A DNA stretch of 64,000 bases, taken from assembly GCF_918797505.1 (NCBI RefSeq), contig NC_092802.1, positions 10,559,480-10,623,479 of the forward strand, in the 5' to 3' direction. The notes under the pieces were generated by a model. That model searched no databases. It worked only from the letters and a program-made list of their open reading frames with translations, and was not told the DNA's origin. The DNA comes from Bemisia tabaci. Lineage: Eukaryota; Arthropoda; Insecta; Hemiptera; Aleyrodidae. A program made the position numbers and the translations under genes. This document shows, piece after piece, positions 21,842 to 32,675 of this stretch (positions are counted from its first letter, which is position 1; every line of letters starts with the position of its first letter).

Positions 21842-22745
21842 TACGAGGGTCATCCAAAAAGTAAGGTTCCCTACCTTGTATCTTCCGAACGAAAAGAAAT
21901 AAATCAAATCGGTAGAAACGTACATATTAGGCATACTCTAGGCTTTAAAACAAGCTCAAGTTTTGGAAAATCGGTTGAGAACTTCGCGAGAAAACTCAAT
22001 TTTACTGAGACGACCTCCCGTCGTCGCGTGCCCACCTCCGAGGTCAGGATGCGCGGAGAGTCCCTTACTTCAGACTCGGCTTATCGCCTCTAAACATCAA
22101 ATCGAAAAGGAATTTAAAAGATTTTATCAAGTAGGCCTTACCTTATTTTTTGAGATAGTCTCCGCATCTTTTTTGACATTTCTGGTATCATTACAGCAGC
22201 TCTTTCATGCCTTCCGCGTAAAAGGTCTCGTCTTGGCTCCAAAACCATGCAGTCATTGCCAACGATCTGCACTTCCAAATCAGTTGCATACCGTGGTAAA
22301 ATTTTTCCCCAAGCCTCCGTACTCTCTTAATTTAGCCTCAGGTGACTTTCGTCTATTCCTGAGATGAAAAACTCCCACTGTGGAAAGCGATTTCCAACCG
22401 ATTTAGAGGTGCAGATCGCTGGCAATGACTGGTTTTGGGGCCAAGACGAGACCTTTTACGCGGAAGGCATGAAAGAGCTGCTGTAATGATACCAGAGATG
22501 TCAAAAAAGATGCGGAGACTATCTCAAAAAGTAAAGTAAGGCCTACTTGATAAAATCTTTTGTAAATCTTTTGTTTTCTCAGTAAAATTGAGTTTTCTCG
22601 CGAAGTTCTCAACCGATTTTCCAAAACTTGAGCTTGTTTTAAAGCTTAGAGTATGCCTAATATGTACGTTTTTACCGATTTGATTTATTTCTTTTCGTTC
22701 GGAAGATACAAGGTAGGGAACCTTACTATTTGGATGACCCTCGTA
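21842..22745. mobile_element. H2: mariner-derived foldback element, both ends intact
   Basis: Terminal inverted repeats of about 45 bp begin after a TA (tacgagggtcatccaaaaag) and end in the inverse followed by TA, the mariner target site. The interior is two facing copies of the transposase 3' end. It lacks any intact gene and must have moved with help from another mariner. Confidence 0.85.
22378..22534 (+). pseudogene. Mariner transposase C-terminal remnant (second copy)
   Basis: Reads VQIAGNDWFWGQDETFYAEG, MKELL, then the same TAA TGA pair as at 8.5 kb, then YQRCQKRCGDYLKK and TAA. This corresponds to the family block AVQ.WL..Q...FY.EGI.KL...W.KC....GDYVEK. Inverted copy of the same block at about 22125-22290. 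Clearly non-functional. Confidence 0.75.
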
Positions 22746-22774
22746 TCTTGGATGAGGACGCACTGTACATCGAG

Positions 22775-23252
22775 AGAAGGAGGAGCTGGAGTAACTGAAG
22801 AAGAGGGGAAAGGCGAAGGGAGAATGAAAGGAGAAGGAGAGGGAGGAGAAGGAGAAAGAAAGGGAGTAGGAGGAGAAAGAAAGGAAGGAGGAGAAGCAGA
22901 GGGAGGAGGAGAAAAAAGGGCGGAGGAGAAGAAGAGGGAGGAGGAGGAGAAAGAGAGAGAAGGAGGAGAAAGAGAGAAAAGGAGAGGAAAGAGGAGGAGA
23001 AAGAGAGAGAAGGAGGAGAAAGAGATAGGAGGAGGAGAAAGAGATAGAAGGAGGAGAAATAGAGAGAAGGAGGAGAAAGAAAGAGAGGAAGGAAAAAGAG
23101 AGGGAAGAGGAGGAGAAAAAGAGGGAAGAGGAGGAGAAAGAGAGGGAGGAGGAGGAGAAAGAGAGGGAGGAGGAGGAGGAGGAGGAGAGGGAGGAGAAGG
23201 AGAAGGAGGAGAGGGAGGAGTAGGAGAAGGAGAGGATTAAGAAGAAGGAGGA
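22775..23252 (+). repeat. Long purine tract (GGAGAA-type)
   Basis: About 470 bases almost free of pyrimidines on the plus strand, imperfect (GGAGAAAGA) repeats, then (CAA)n at 23260-23276. The 286-aa Ser/Leu-rich and 195-aa Glu/Gly/Arg-rich readings are artefacts. Confidence 0.85.
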
Positions 23253-23519
23253 GAAGAGGAACAACAACAACAACAATTGTGTTGAGAAAAGAAAACTTGC
23301 AGGACTACTTTGCGCCAGTAGTTTACTACAAAGGGATTGAACTTGATGAGTCGATGCTACGTTGTCCATAACGCTTAGATGCAACTATTCGTGTTCCACG
23401 GATGCCCTAATTGCATACACGAAAACTTGAAGGCACTTTAGTTTTTCAGCCGCTTCGAGAGTTTCTGCGCTGCGTCTCAACGTGATAAGGGCTCGTTTGT
23501 GACGTTGCAGAATTCCTTT

Positions 23520-23725
23520 TACACTTTATTTTTCAATGGAAAATTACTCGACGTCAATCTTAAAACCCTCGTAAATTGTCTTCTCCTTGCGAGGACAATT
23601 TTGTGAGAACTATAGAGAATGTTGCTAATTTTGTCTAAAGAAAAAGAACATAAAAGTGGAGATTTTGAAACATTGCAAACGACATACATGATTTAGTATT
23701 CTGACCGTCGATTTACAATCCTTTA
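23520..23725. repeat. X2: decayed family X
   Basis: gtggagattttgaaacattgcaaacgacatac..gaccgtcgattta matches the right end of X1. Confidence 0.5.
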
Positions 23726-23864
23726 AGTAATTTTTATGCAAATTGAGAAGGAAGGATTAAATTTCGAATTTTACTGACACATATTTGCTTTGCATCGTGC
23801 TGAATTCCTAAAACACAATCCTTTCTTTTCGCAAAATATGGCAAAATTTTGCTAGATACCCATT

Positions 23865-24112
23865 TTGCCCTGCTGAAGAAAAATGCCATATGAACATACG
23901 GATGTTGCCAGATTTAACTCTATGAAAAATTCAATTTTCAGGATATGTATGAGTATTTTCCCTTGAAATTTTCAGATATTGTGGTTGAAATTGCAAATGA
24001 AATTCTCTGAAAAAGTGAGAGGAGAAAAGACACATTAACCCTGAAATCCAAATTATCAGAGAAAATTAGGCAACGCCAAATGCTTATACGGCGTTTTTCC
24101 TCACCACAGCTG
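23865..24112. mobile_element. Family A MITE, diverged
   Basis: ttgccctgctgaagaaaaatgcc to cctcaccacagctg; flanks CATT and TATT differ by one base. Confidence 0.7.
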
Positions 24113-24494
24113 TATTGGACGCTGAAGAAATGTAAAAAAACCTCCCACTTGACAACGTCTCAAAGGCTCTGGTTACGGACACTTGGATGCACAAGCGTGA
24201 GTTTCGTGCTTTTGCGGCTTCTTTTGCGCGGGGGCTGGGGGGGGGGCGGCGAACAGACTTATATTGCTCGCGTGCATGTGCGCATGCGCCACCGTTAAAA
24301 CGCTCATTGATCAGTATCGATCATGCAGATCGGATCAAGTCTTCAACCGTGCCACCGCACCAGAGATTGGAGAGAACGCAGTCTCCAGCGAGCGATTGTG
24401 GAGTGTGGCGAGTGGCGTTCTACGCTTGAATCGGTCATTCTGAAGAAGTCTTGAGCGCCAAAAATTGATAATTGGGTCTATGTTGGTTCGGCAT

Positions 24495-24792
24495 CATAGA
24501 GAAAAAAAGGAGGTGTTTGCATTTCGGGCATCTTGGAATTTGTTTGATGGCGTAGGTCGGTACAGCGACGTTTATCATTGATTTTCTTGGAAATGGTGTA
24601 ATTTATGGAAAACGTTATTCTTTGTATAAAAAGTGCTTGAAATTATATCATGAGTTGATTTAAGCAAAAAAATTGGACATTATGATCCGTTTTTCATATT
24701 TCGAATTCCGGATTTCGCTGGCTAGGTTGTACCGACCTACGTCACAGGGTAAACAAACCTCAAGATGAAAACACCTCCTTTTTTTTCTCTAT
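24495..24792. mobile_element. O1: family O element, complete
   Basis: catagagaaaaaaaggaggtg to cacctccttttttttctctat, about 298 bp, flanked by an exact 10-bp duplication GGTTCGGCAT (24485-24494, 24793-24802). Inner inverted blocks include gacgtaggt.ggtac. Confidence 0.85.
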
Positions 24793-24921
24793 GGTTCGGC
24801 ATTGCTTAGCCTTAGATGCGTTTCTTCGCTAAGAGACAAGCAGAAAAACGGATTGTTAAAGCCTAAAAAACATCTTGAAAGTTCGGCAATCTCAAAATTC
24901 TCGAATGCCTTTGCTCTATTA

Positions 24922-25042
24922 GACGCATTTCTGCCAAACGGAACTATGTGCATTCAGATATGAGCCCTGAGACCCATTATAGGATATATGCGTAGCTGGG
25001 CTTACGACATTATGCACATAGTTCCGTTTGGCAGAAATACGT
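24922..25042. mobile_element. V1: short palindromic MITE
   Basis: gacgcatttctgccaaacgg to the inverse ccgtttggcagaaatacgt, 121 bp, flanked by TCTATTA on both sides. A second copy is at 51525 and a fragment at 37757. Confidence 0.75.
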
Positions 25043-25079
25043 TCTATTATATCGTGCACTTTGAAAAAAATAGGTCTGT

Positions 25080-25226
25080 TCACAGGGCTCCTGCACTTCT
25101 TTGGCAACAGTCACAGAAGCTTCCGTTATGAGGACAGAGTACTCTGTTCCCACGACGGAAGTTCTGTTCTTACAACAGAAAAATTCTGCAAGTGTAAGAA
25201 AAACCTGCAGGAGCCCTGTGAGCAGA
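25080..25226. repeat. Palindromic element W
   Basis: ttcacagggctcctgcactt and the inverse tgcaggagccctgtgagc bracket an imperfect hairpin with internal acagaa/ttctgt blocks. Confidence 0.6.
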
Positions 25227-25522
25227 AGGTTCTGTCGTCAGCATCATCTATTTGATCTGTGCAGTGTTCGTTTATCTTGATTTTCCAATTCAGTAGGAGA
25301 TTTCATAGCTTGCAACTACGGAAATGTGTCAAAAGTTGGATTGAAATTTATCCATCAATAAATCTATACATTTATTTATACGAATAGATACTAATGAGTA
25401 AATCTAAGGCATAATAATGACCTAAAAATTACTGGCATTGATATTCGAAATGGATCAATTATCTTTACAATCAAAAATAAAACCTGTTGAAAATACAACC
25501 TGTTTCCGGGGCGGAATCCTTC

Positions 25523-26596
25523 CCCCGGTAAAAATTGGCAGTAGAATGTGTGTTCCAAAATACTATAGGCCTAAAGCCGGCTGTAAGATTTCCAATAGTT
25601 TCTGTAGCCGGCTGTACAATTTCTTATAGCCTTTTATATTCGATTGGCGATTAAGCAACAGCCAGACGATACATTTTATGCTAAACGTTACTAAAAACGG
25701 ATACTAGGACTTCGTTAGTTTTTGGACTACCGCTCTCTTTTTGTGCCGTAGTATCTTGATTTATTTTGCGAGGAAAGCTCCGTACTTTTGAAGGATGCCT
25801 GTCATTCTTAATATGTTGCAGCGCCTTCAATTTCTTATGATACTGTGCAATACATCTGGTGTGAAACAGTTGATTCAGATGCCGTGGCACGCTGCGGCGC
25901 GGCGGGCGGGCAGAGAGCGCGAAACGCGCATTGGCGCCTACAAATCTAACAGGGATACTTCACGCATTGCGCAATGCGTGAAGTATCCCTGTTAGGTTTG
26001 AGCGATATCAAGAGCAATCTTTCTTGTCAAATTTTTTAAGAGTCTGAACTCTAGAGCCAAGAGATTTTTTTTTTCAGTCTTCTACCAAAGACAAGCCCCC
26101 AAAATTTTCCTTTCGCCTTAATCCACGAAATTGATTTGATTGTTGACAATCAATTACAAAACCAACGCAATAAAACTTTCATAGAGGTTTGTCCCATACT
26201 AAAGTCGTGCTTCAACTCATGATTTTGAAATGTTTGCACACTCTGTATGGATTATTCTTATTTTAATTGATGGAAAAAATATGTTTTAAAGAAAAATATA
26301 ATGTGTGTCTTGTAAATATTAAGGTAGTTTCGTATGAAACTTAATGATTTCCAAAGCACACGAATTTCTACACGATTTCTTATAGCCTTTTATAACCAAT
26401 GGCGATAAAGTGTAAAGCCCAGCGATAGGAACTATAACCCGATTGTATACTTTTTTATAGCCTCATATAGCCCGGCTATATGATTCGCTCCGCTGTCTAC
26501 AGCCAGCTATATGATTTTCAATAGCCCTCTTTAGTCGGCTATAAGAACTCCTATGGTATTTTGAAACGCAGCTCCTATCGCCAATTTTTACCAGGG
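25523..26596 (+). mobile_element. C2: family C element with replaced segment
   Basis: ccccggtaaaaattggcag to the inverse accaggg, with TC on both sides. Left half and right half follow C1 closely, but from 26001 to 26213 the expected right arm of the E hairpin is absent and unrelated DNA sits there instead. Confidence 0.8.
26001..26213 (+). repeat. Filler DNA copied from 26748-27004
   Basis: From 26004 the sequence matches 26748-27004 almost perfectly: it lacks 46 bases (26863-26908), one T of a T-run and has one substitution. It begins inside a B element and ends with ttc, shared with the C element sequence that resumes. Confidence 0.85.
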
Positions 26597-26597
26597 T

Positions 26598-26823
26598 CAC
26601 TAGAAAAAAAGGCCTATGAATCCTGAGTCCAGACTCATAAAAAGTTTCACAAGAAATACTCTTAATTCAATCGGATTGCTACTTGAATCAGGAAGGAGAT
26701 TCGCTTAAGTCAAGAGGCTTTGCTCTCGATTCAAGCAGAAGTCTGATGATATCAAGAGCAATCTTTCTTGTCAAATTTTTTAAGAGTCTGAACTCTAGAG
26801 CCAAGAGATTTTTTTTTTTCAGT
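26598..26823. mobile_element. Family B variant
   Basis: cactagaaaaaaaggcctat to tttttttttcagt, directly abutting the end of C2. Internal motifs (ctgagtccagactcataaaaag) are a diverged B type. Confidence 0.7.
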
Positions 26824-27061
26824 CTTCTACCAAAGACAAGCCCCCAAAATTTTCCTTTCGCCGCGAAAGGAGAATCGCTCCAATTCATCGGCTCGATTTC
26901 TCGCCGCCTTAATCCACGAAATTGATTTGATTGTTGACAATCAATTACAAAACCAACGCAACAAAACTTTCATAGAGGTTTGTCCCATACTAAAGTCGTG
27001 CTTCTAGCCACGTGTGAGAGCATTGGCAGGATCAAAAATCAATTGAAGACAAAACAGACAA

Positions 27062-27305
27062 AAAATTCAAAAAGAAGTAAACATAACTGAATTAAAAATA
27101 TATAAAACCCACAATCTCCCAGAAGAATTATTAGCAATTATTCCCGAAATTACATTAGATATTAAACAAATTCTTAAGGACCAAGGACGGATTAGTCCTC
27201 TAATGGTTTCAATCAGTACTATAAAAGAAATTAAAACTAAAGAAGCCCCTAAAGGAACTAAATGAGAAAAGGACTTGCTATTAAAATTAAACCAATCAAA
27301 AAAAA
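27062..27305 (-). pseudogene. Nuclear copy of mitochondrial atp6 (NUMT)
   Basis: ATP synthase F0 subunit a lies in the inner mitochondrial membrane and forms the proton half-channels. On the minus strand this stretch reads DWFNFNSKSFSHLVPLG, then VLISFIVLIETI and LIRPWSL...SN.ISG, the conserved middle of ATP6 (HLVP.GTP..LM.FMV.IETIS..IRP.TL...L.ANMI.G). Reading AGA as Ser and ATA as Met restores the expected IETIS and SFMVLIE, and the TGA that ends the frame at 27067-27069 is Trp in that code, so the invertebrate mitochondrial code applies. Both gene ends are missing and the region is very AT-rich. It is a transferred fragment, not an expressed gene. Edges are approximate. Confidence 0.8.
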
Positions 27306-27450
27306 AAATGAATAAATACGTCATGAAATACGTGTATTGCTAAATCGGATTTTTGGCATCCCTCCCTCCCCTCAAATTTCTTTTGTGATGTGAGTCTTGT
27401 CCTCACGTATCCAAACCAAATGGAATACCGCGCTCTTCTCGGCTCTTTTA

Positions 27451-27703
27451 CTGCCGTGATAAGGAAGAACGCCGTAAGAACCTTCAGGCGTTGCCAAATT
27501 TCCTCTGGTAAATAACGAATTCTCAGGAAAATGTTCAAATATTTTGCTTCCAATTTTTCATGTACTTTTGTTCACAATTTCACCTAAAGTTTCTAAAAAT
27601 TTCAAGGATAAATATTCATAGCTTCCCTCAAAAATAAACATTTTATCGAAGGGAATTTGGCAACTCTCGAATGTCCACAGGGCGTTTTTCCTTAGCACGG
27701 CAG
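27451..27703. mobile_element. Family A MITE, complete
   Basis: ctgccgtgataaggaagaac to ccttagcacggcag, flanked by TTTA on both sides (27447-27450, 27704-27707). Confidence 0.85.
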
Positions 27704-28274
27704 TTTACCCCTAGACCATTACGTATTTTATGAGCGGTCCCCAAGGGCCTCTCACAGGAGGCTTCTCACTTTGCATTTTACATAAATATTTAAGGGGATG
27801 ACTTTATGGCCTAAATTCTAATCTAAACTCCGATCCGAGTCAAAGGTCGGCGATGACTCTTCAAACAAATGTTAAAAACCAGATCAGATCAAAGGCGTGA
27901 CAATGGCCCAGCCGATTAATATTCACGATGATTCCGGCGTTACTCAACTCGGGCGATGAAATAATCGCGCAGTGAAAGCACCGTGCTCAACTTTCCAGTG
28001 CCGAGGCCGTTCACAAATATCGGCGATCGGCGAGGGGGCGGGGGGGGGGGGGGGGGCGGGAGGGGTGGAGCGTCACACTGCCCGGCCGTTGCGTTATCCC
28101 TGCGTCGCCGTCCGGAGGACATTAAAGGCCGTTTCGTATTCGGCCCGTGTACGAGGAACTGACCGCGCGCGGAAGACGTCCGAAGAGACGTCCGACGTCC
28201 GGCCGGCTCAGTGCCCGCCATCGCCGCTTCGGAGCCTCTGTTGCCGGCGCGGCCTTCAAACCTCTTCAAAGGTC
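27704..28274. other. Unassigned DNA with GC-rich part and G-run
   Basis: 27960-28260 is GC-rich with a G-run near 28040. Frames on both strands overlap here, and neither has a recognisable domain. Confidence 0.4.
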
Positions 28275-28900
28275 TCTATAGACCAACTGAAGTTTGAGGC
28301 AAAAGTAAGAGGTTTTCCTTATAGCAAATGGCTCAAAAATCACGAGGAGCGCATCGAGAAAGTCTGAAATACACTCTGAACTTTACAATCTGCGTGAAAA
28401 ATATGCGTTTTTTTAAACTTTCCGTTTCAAAAACTAGAGTACATAGGATATGGCCATTTTTGTGCCGGTTTTTCATTGGTTGCGAGCAAAAAGGCTGACA
28501 CGATGTTCTTACGGCCGTAAATAAACGAACAAGATGGCTGTTATCAGCAAGCAAGTTTGAGGTTATGCACATCTTACATCCTCCTGTGATAAAGGCAAAA
28601 GGCGATTTAATAGGGGTTTCATGTGTTTTTATATGTTATTCCTAGATATGCTGGTTTCAATTGTTACTGCCGCATAATTAAAATTTTTGTTAAATTTTAG
28701 CATCTTAGCAATGTTACGGCGAGCCGCCATCTTGTTTGTTTATTTACGGCTGTAAGAGCATCATGAAGCCTAAAAACTCGTTGACCAATCAAAAAGCGGA
28801 ACAGTTTTCCTGCAGTAAAAAGATACCAATGGCCATACTCTGTCTATAAAGGTACTCTATCGAAACGATACTGCAGCACAGGAACGAATTCGTGTGGTTG
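28275..28900. repeat. Family N remnant split by another inverted repeat
   Basis: Left part (to about 28433) matches N at 33156 (aaaaatcacgaggagcgcatcg, aaagtctgaaatacactct); N-like sequence resumes at about 28860 (cgaaacgatactgcagcacagg). Between them lies a separate inverted repeat. Confidence 0.55.
28434..28859. mobile_element. HH: inverted-repeat element nested in N
   Basis: agagtacataggatatggcc to the inverse ggccatactct..ggtactct. Inner arms acggccgtaaataaacgaac / gtttgtttatttacggctgt and the cattggttgcgag / ctcgttgaccaatc blocks also pair. Confidence 0.6.
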
Positions 28901-29062
28901 TTTTTCCTACGCAGCGTTTCCGTAGATCTGTTTCGATGGGAGAGCTCAAGATAATCCTGCCGATGTTGTGCGACCTTCTTAAGATGGTTCAAGTCTAATA
29001 CACTCATCTTTACTCACTTCCAATGAAAGCTTCGAGCCATAATTTATTTTATTATGACCATG

Positions 29063-29315
29063 CTACCGTGGTAATGAAAAACACCGTATAAACATTCGAG
29101 AGTCGCCAAATTGTCTCCGATAAGATGTTAATTTTTAAGGTGCGTTAAGAATATTTTTCCTTTAAATTTTCAGAAACTGTAGATTGAATTGCGAATGAAA
29201 TTCTGTGAAAAATTGGGAGAAGAATTTCCGCAAGTTTTCTGGGAAATTCATATTTTATTGAAGGCAATTTAGCAACGCCTGAAGGTCCATACGGCGTTTT
29301 TCCTTAGCACAACAG
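29063..29315. mobile_element. Family A MITE, complete
   Basis: ctaccgtggtaatgaaaaac to ccttagcacaacag, flanked by CATG (29059-29062, 29316-29319). Confidence 0.85.
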
Positions 29316-29539
29316 CATGGTGGCATATTACTTTTCAACTCGAAAAATTGAACCGGCGAACGCTTGATTTCTTAAATGTTTAAGGGAAACAAATTTATAA
29401 ATACTCCTACCAATTTTAGACGCCAATGTGTTAAGAAGGATATTAGCAAAAACAACAAGACAAGTAAATTATTTGATCCGTGGCATATAGGTGGACAAAG
29501 AAACAACGTCCATCTTACCTGAAACTCATCGGGAACTCG

Positions 29540-29690
29540 GGAACATTTGGGTTACATTTTGCAATGAGGAACCACTATCTCTGGCTCTCCTATAAGAGCA
29601 CATATCTGCATAGGGGAACCAATGGCATGTATGTTGTTTCTAAAATGGGCTAGAAATATTGGTTCCTTATTGCAAAATGTCATCCATTTA
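29540..29690. repeat. P3: diverged family P
   Basis: ttacattttgcaatgaggaa ... ttattgcaaaatgtcatcc with the ccaatggcatgtatgttgttt centre of P. Confidence 0.55.
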
Positions 29691-29994
29691 TATATTAGGT
29701 ATTGAAATTAAGCGATGTTTGATGTATTTTCGCTGATTGTGGTTGCTACGGTCAAATTGTTAATCGCGAATCGTTGTAGCCTTTTCAAAGTTTACGCTTG
29801 AGTTGACGTGTTTCGCATGTTGGCATGAGCTCCAATTCTTCACGTTCACGTTGATTATATAATCAGACCTGAGAAATAAATTGCAAACAGTGTAGTTCTG
29901 TTTTGGTGCCAATCGAAAGGCGGTAAATAGGTTTCTGACAATTTTGGCCCCTAACTCGACAGGAGAAAAGTTAACATTACTTTTTTTCAAAACT

Positions 29995-30185
29995 AAATTT
30001 TTCGAACTTCGGTAGTTGTTATAGACTCAGGAGGTAAACGATGGACTAGCTATCGGGTCTCTCGTGGGTTCCCGTTATTCAGTCTATTTCCTACATCCAT
30101 TGTCCATTGCAATAACCCACTTCCACCAATAGAATCCCTCCATATCCTTTTTGTCTTCTATTTCTATCGCTTTGTGTATCAACGG
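29995..30185 (-). repeat. Family BB element
   Basis: gatggactagct..gggtctctcgtgggtt and ccaccaatagaatccctccatatcc..tttgtcttct. It is the empty-site reference for the A insertion at 9249. Confidence 0.6.
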
Positions 30186-30495
30186 AGAATTTGCAGACAA
30201 AAATTGTATTGCTTCATCTGAGAGGGCTTAATGAGCTGAATTCGCAGTATTTTTCATAATTTCTTTCTGACATGGGAACTTGGAGAAAAATAGATTTAAA
30301 AGTGAGAAAATGTGCCGCTTGACGTCATCTGGCAGCATTTTCCATTTAAACACATGTATTTTAGCAGATTAGGTTATTTTGTCATATTTCCTCCGATAAT
30401 TGTTCAATTTAGAAACCAAGGATATCCTCGCACTCAGTTTTCCTAGCAGTATCGTTTTAAAGATGAAATTCACAAAATTTAAAGACACCTGCAAA
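30186..30495 (+). repeat. L1: family L
   Basis: ggagaatttgcagacaaaaattgtattgc .. tgacgtcatctggcagcatttt .. gacacctgc. Other copies at 55062-55470 with 56836-56965 (split), and 61575-61895. Confidence 0.6.
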
Positions 30496-30614
30496 TTCTC
30501 TATATTTCTACAATCAGCCCCCAGGTAACCTTTTTCCTATGGTTTGTCCGGTCATACAAAAATCCGCCGGTCTCTCTTCATCCATTCGGTCAACGTGCTC
30601 TGAGCTGAAACATA

Positions 30615-31119
30615 ATGGAGATGTTGCATGTATGAGGAATTTGCAATTTAACCATTCATTCTTAAGTAAAAGTTCGCAAGAAACACGATGGTGCCACTGG
30701 TTTCCTCTGAAATCATCTCCCAAGCTCAAAAAAAGCTCTCAAGTTGTGGCCAAAATGGAGGGGATATCCCACGCTATCCTGAGAGTCCACGTCTACATCC
30801 AAACAAACTCTCCATGCAAAGATAGGGAGCAAATACATTGACAGGGCTGCCACTTTATTTGGGGACTCCAAAACTGAAAACACGGCAACCCTGCTAATAA
30901 ATTTGCTCCCTACCTTTGCATGGAGAGTTTGTTTTGATGTAGATGTGGACTCTCAGGATAGCGTGGGATATCCCTTCCATTTTGGCCTCGACTTCAGAGC
31001 TTTTTTTGAGCTTGGGAGTTGATTTCAGAGAAAGCAGTGGCACCATCGTGTTTCTCGAGAACTTTTACATAAAAACCAGTAGTCAAATCGCAAATCCCTC
31101 ACACATGCAACATCTCCAT
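30615..31119. mobile_element. G1: 505-bp near-palindromic element
   Basis: atggagatgttgcatgtatg to the inverse catgcaacatctccat. The two arms pair across roughly 240 bp each (tgagagtccac / gtggactctca, gatagggagcaaat / atttgctccctac). Confidence 0.8.
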
Positions 31120-31550
31120 TAAAACGCACGACCAGGCAACGTGGACGTCCAGCGCCCAAACAACCTGTCAGGACGTCGACCCGCCGCGGCGACCACTATC
31201 ATCTGAGTTCCATTCCGTACTACTTTGTAAAAAAACGGCAAGGGCGGAAGAGGGAAGATGCGCGAGCTGGTTCCCCGTGCGTCCGGCCATTGTGTTGGGA
31301 CCAGTCCGGAGTCCACACGCCGCGCCGGGTGTTACATGCTCGTAAAGGCCCCGGCCTAACATGGAGCATCGTTAAGGAAAAAAATGACGGCAAAAGCAAT
31401 TAGCAATGACAGCGGCGGCGAGTCCACATAACTGCACTTGCAGCTTGGTTCTTCTCTTTGGAGATAACGCCGGACCCAGAGCTCCGAGTTCTGGAAACGG
31501 AAAGAACTTCCGCAACTCCTTACTGTCGTGCCACGGAACATCGTGCCTCT

Positions 31551-31803
31551 CTGCCGTGCTAGGGAACAACGCCGTATGAGCCTTCAGACGTGCCAAAGTT
31601 CCCTTCGAAAAAAACTGAATTTACTAGGAAAATTGTGAATATTTGTTTCCAAAAATTTCAGACAATTTAGTGCGCATAATTTAATCTAAATCATCTGAAA
31701 ATTTCAAAGAAAAATGTGCATGATTGTCGTCAAACATACATGTTTTATTAAGGGAAATTTGGCAGCTCTCGAATGTTCATACGGCATTCTTCCTTAGCGC
31801 GGC
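31551..31803. mobile_element. Family A MITE
   Basis: ctgccgtgctagggaacaac to cttagcgcggc. Instead of a 4-bp duplication it is flanked by a 13-bp imperfect direct repeat, acatcgtgcctct / acatcgcgcctct. Confidence 0.75.
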
Positions 31804-31943
31804 ACATCGCGCCTCTGGTGTAAGGGCGTATCTCTATTTTCACATGAGCCCCGGAAAGTATAGAGTTTTACGAAGCACAGGGCTCATGTGGAAAGTGAGA
31901 TATGCTCTTGCGTTAGAGGAGCGACGAGTGGAGTGAGTCAATG

Positions 31944-32202
31944 CTGCCGTGCTGAGGAAAAACGCCGTATAAAAATTGGAGAGTCACCAAATTTCTCTCG
32001 ATAAAACATGTATTTTTGATGAAATTTCTGCATTTTTTCTTAGAAATTTTCAGGTACATTAGATTGATCTGCATACAAAATTGTCTGAAAATTTTTGAAA
32101 AAAAAAAAACAGTCACAATTTTCCCAGTAAATTCACTTTTTTATCGAAGGAGACTTGGCAACTTTCTGGAGGCTCATACGGCGTTCTTCCTCAGCACGGC
32201 AG
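31944..32202. mobile_element. Family A MITE
   Basis: ctgccgtgctgaggaaaaac to cctcagcacggcag; flanks AATG and AGTG differ by one base. Confidence 0.8.
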
Positions 32203-32530
32203 AGTGGGAGAGGATGGGCGTGTTGTGGAAACTCTAAGGGCTTACATCCTCGATAGTACGAAACTCAAAAGTTTAAAAGTGGTTTCATTGGTTTTCTCGT
32301 ACAATGGGCCACTAAACCTTGAATGTTTTATTTAATACGAGGGGATACGCCCTCTGACCGCCAACCCCCAAGGCGCTTTCTCTCCGGATAAATATTTTCT
32401 CCAGAGAGAATAGTTTTCCCTCCCGAGAGAAATTCTTCTCTCCCAGGGAATAAACAGTTCGTAGGGGGAAATTTGATGAAATGTGCATTTTCTTACGACT
32501 TTTCTATTTGGCAATGCTTTGATTAGTCTA

Positions 32531-32675
32531 AATGGACTGCATTCTGCAATTTGGAGCTATAAATTCTGGCTCATCTGAAAAAACACTTATGTGCCTAGGG
32601 AAACTAATGGCACCTGCGTTGTTTTTAAACCGGGCTAGGATTTATAGTCCCAAATTGCAAAATGTAGTCCAAATT
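32531..32675. mobile_element. P2: short palindromic MITE
   Basis: atggactgcattctgcaatt to aaattgcaaaatgtagtcca, centre ctaatggcacctgcgttg. Confidence 0.65.

Noticed and set aside
22524..23384. 286-codon minus ORF and the 195-codon plus ORF on the other strand
   Set aside because: Both are translations of the purine tract plus the H2 end; low complexity only.
25523..26597. LTR retrotransposon, because similar blocks occur at both ends
   Set aside because: The ends are inverted, not direct, and no gag/pol or primer-binding site is present.
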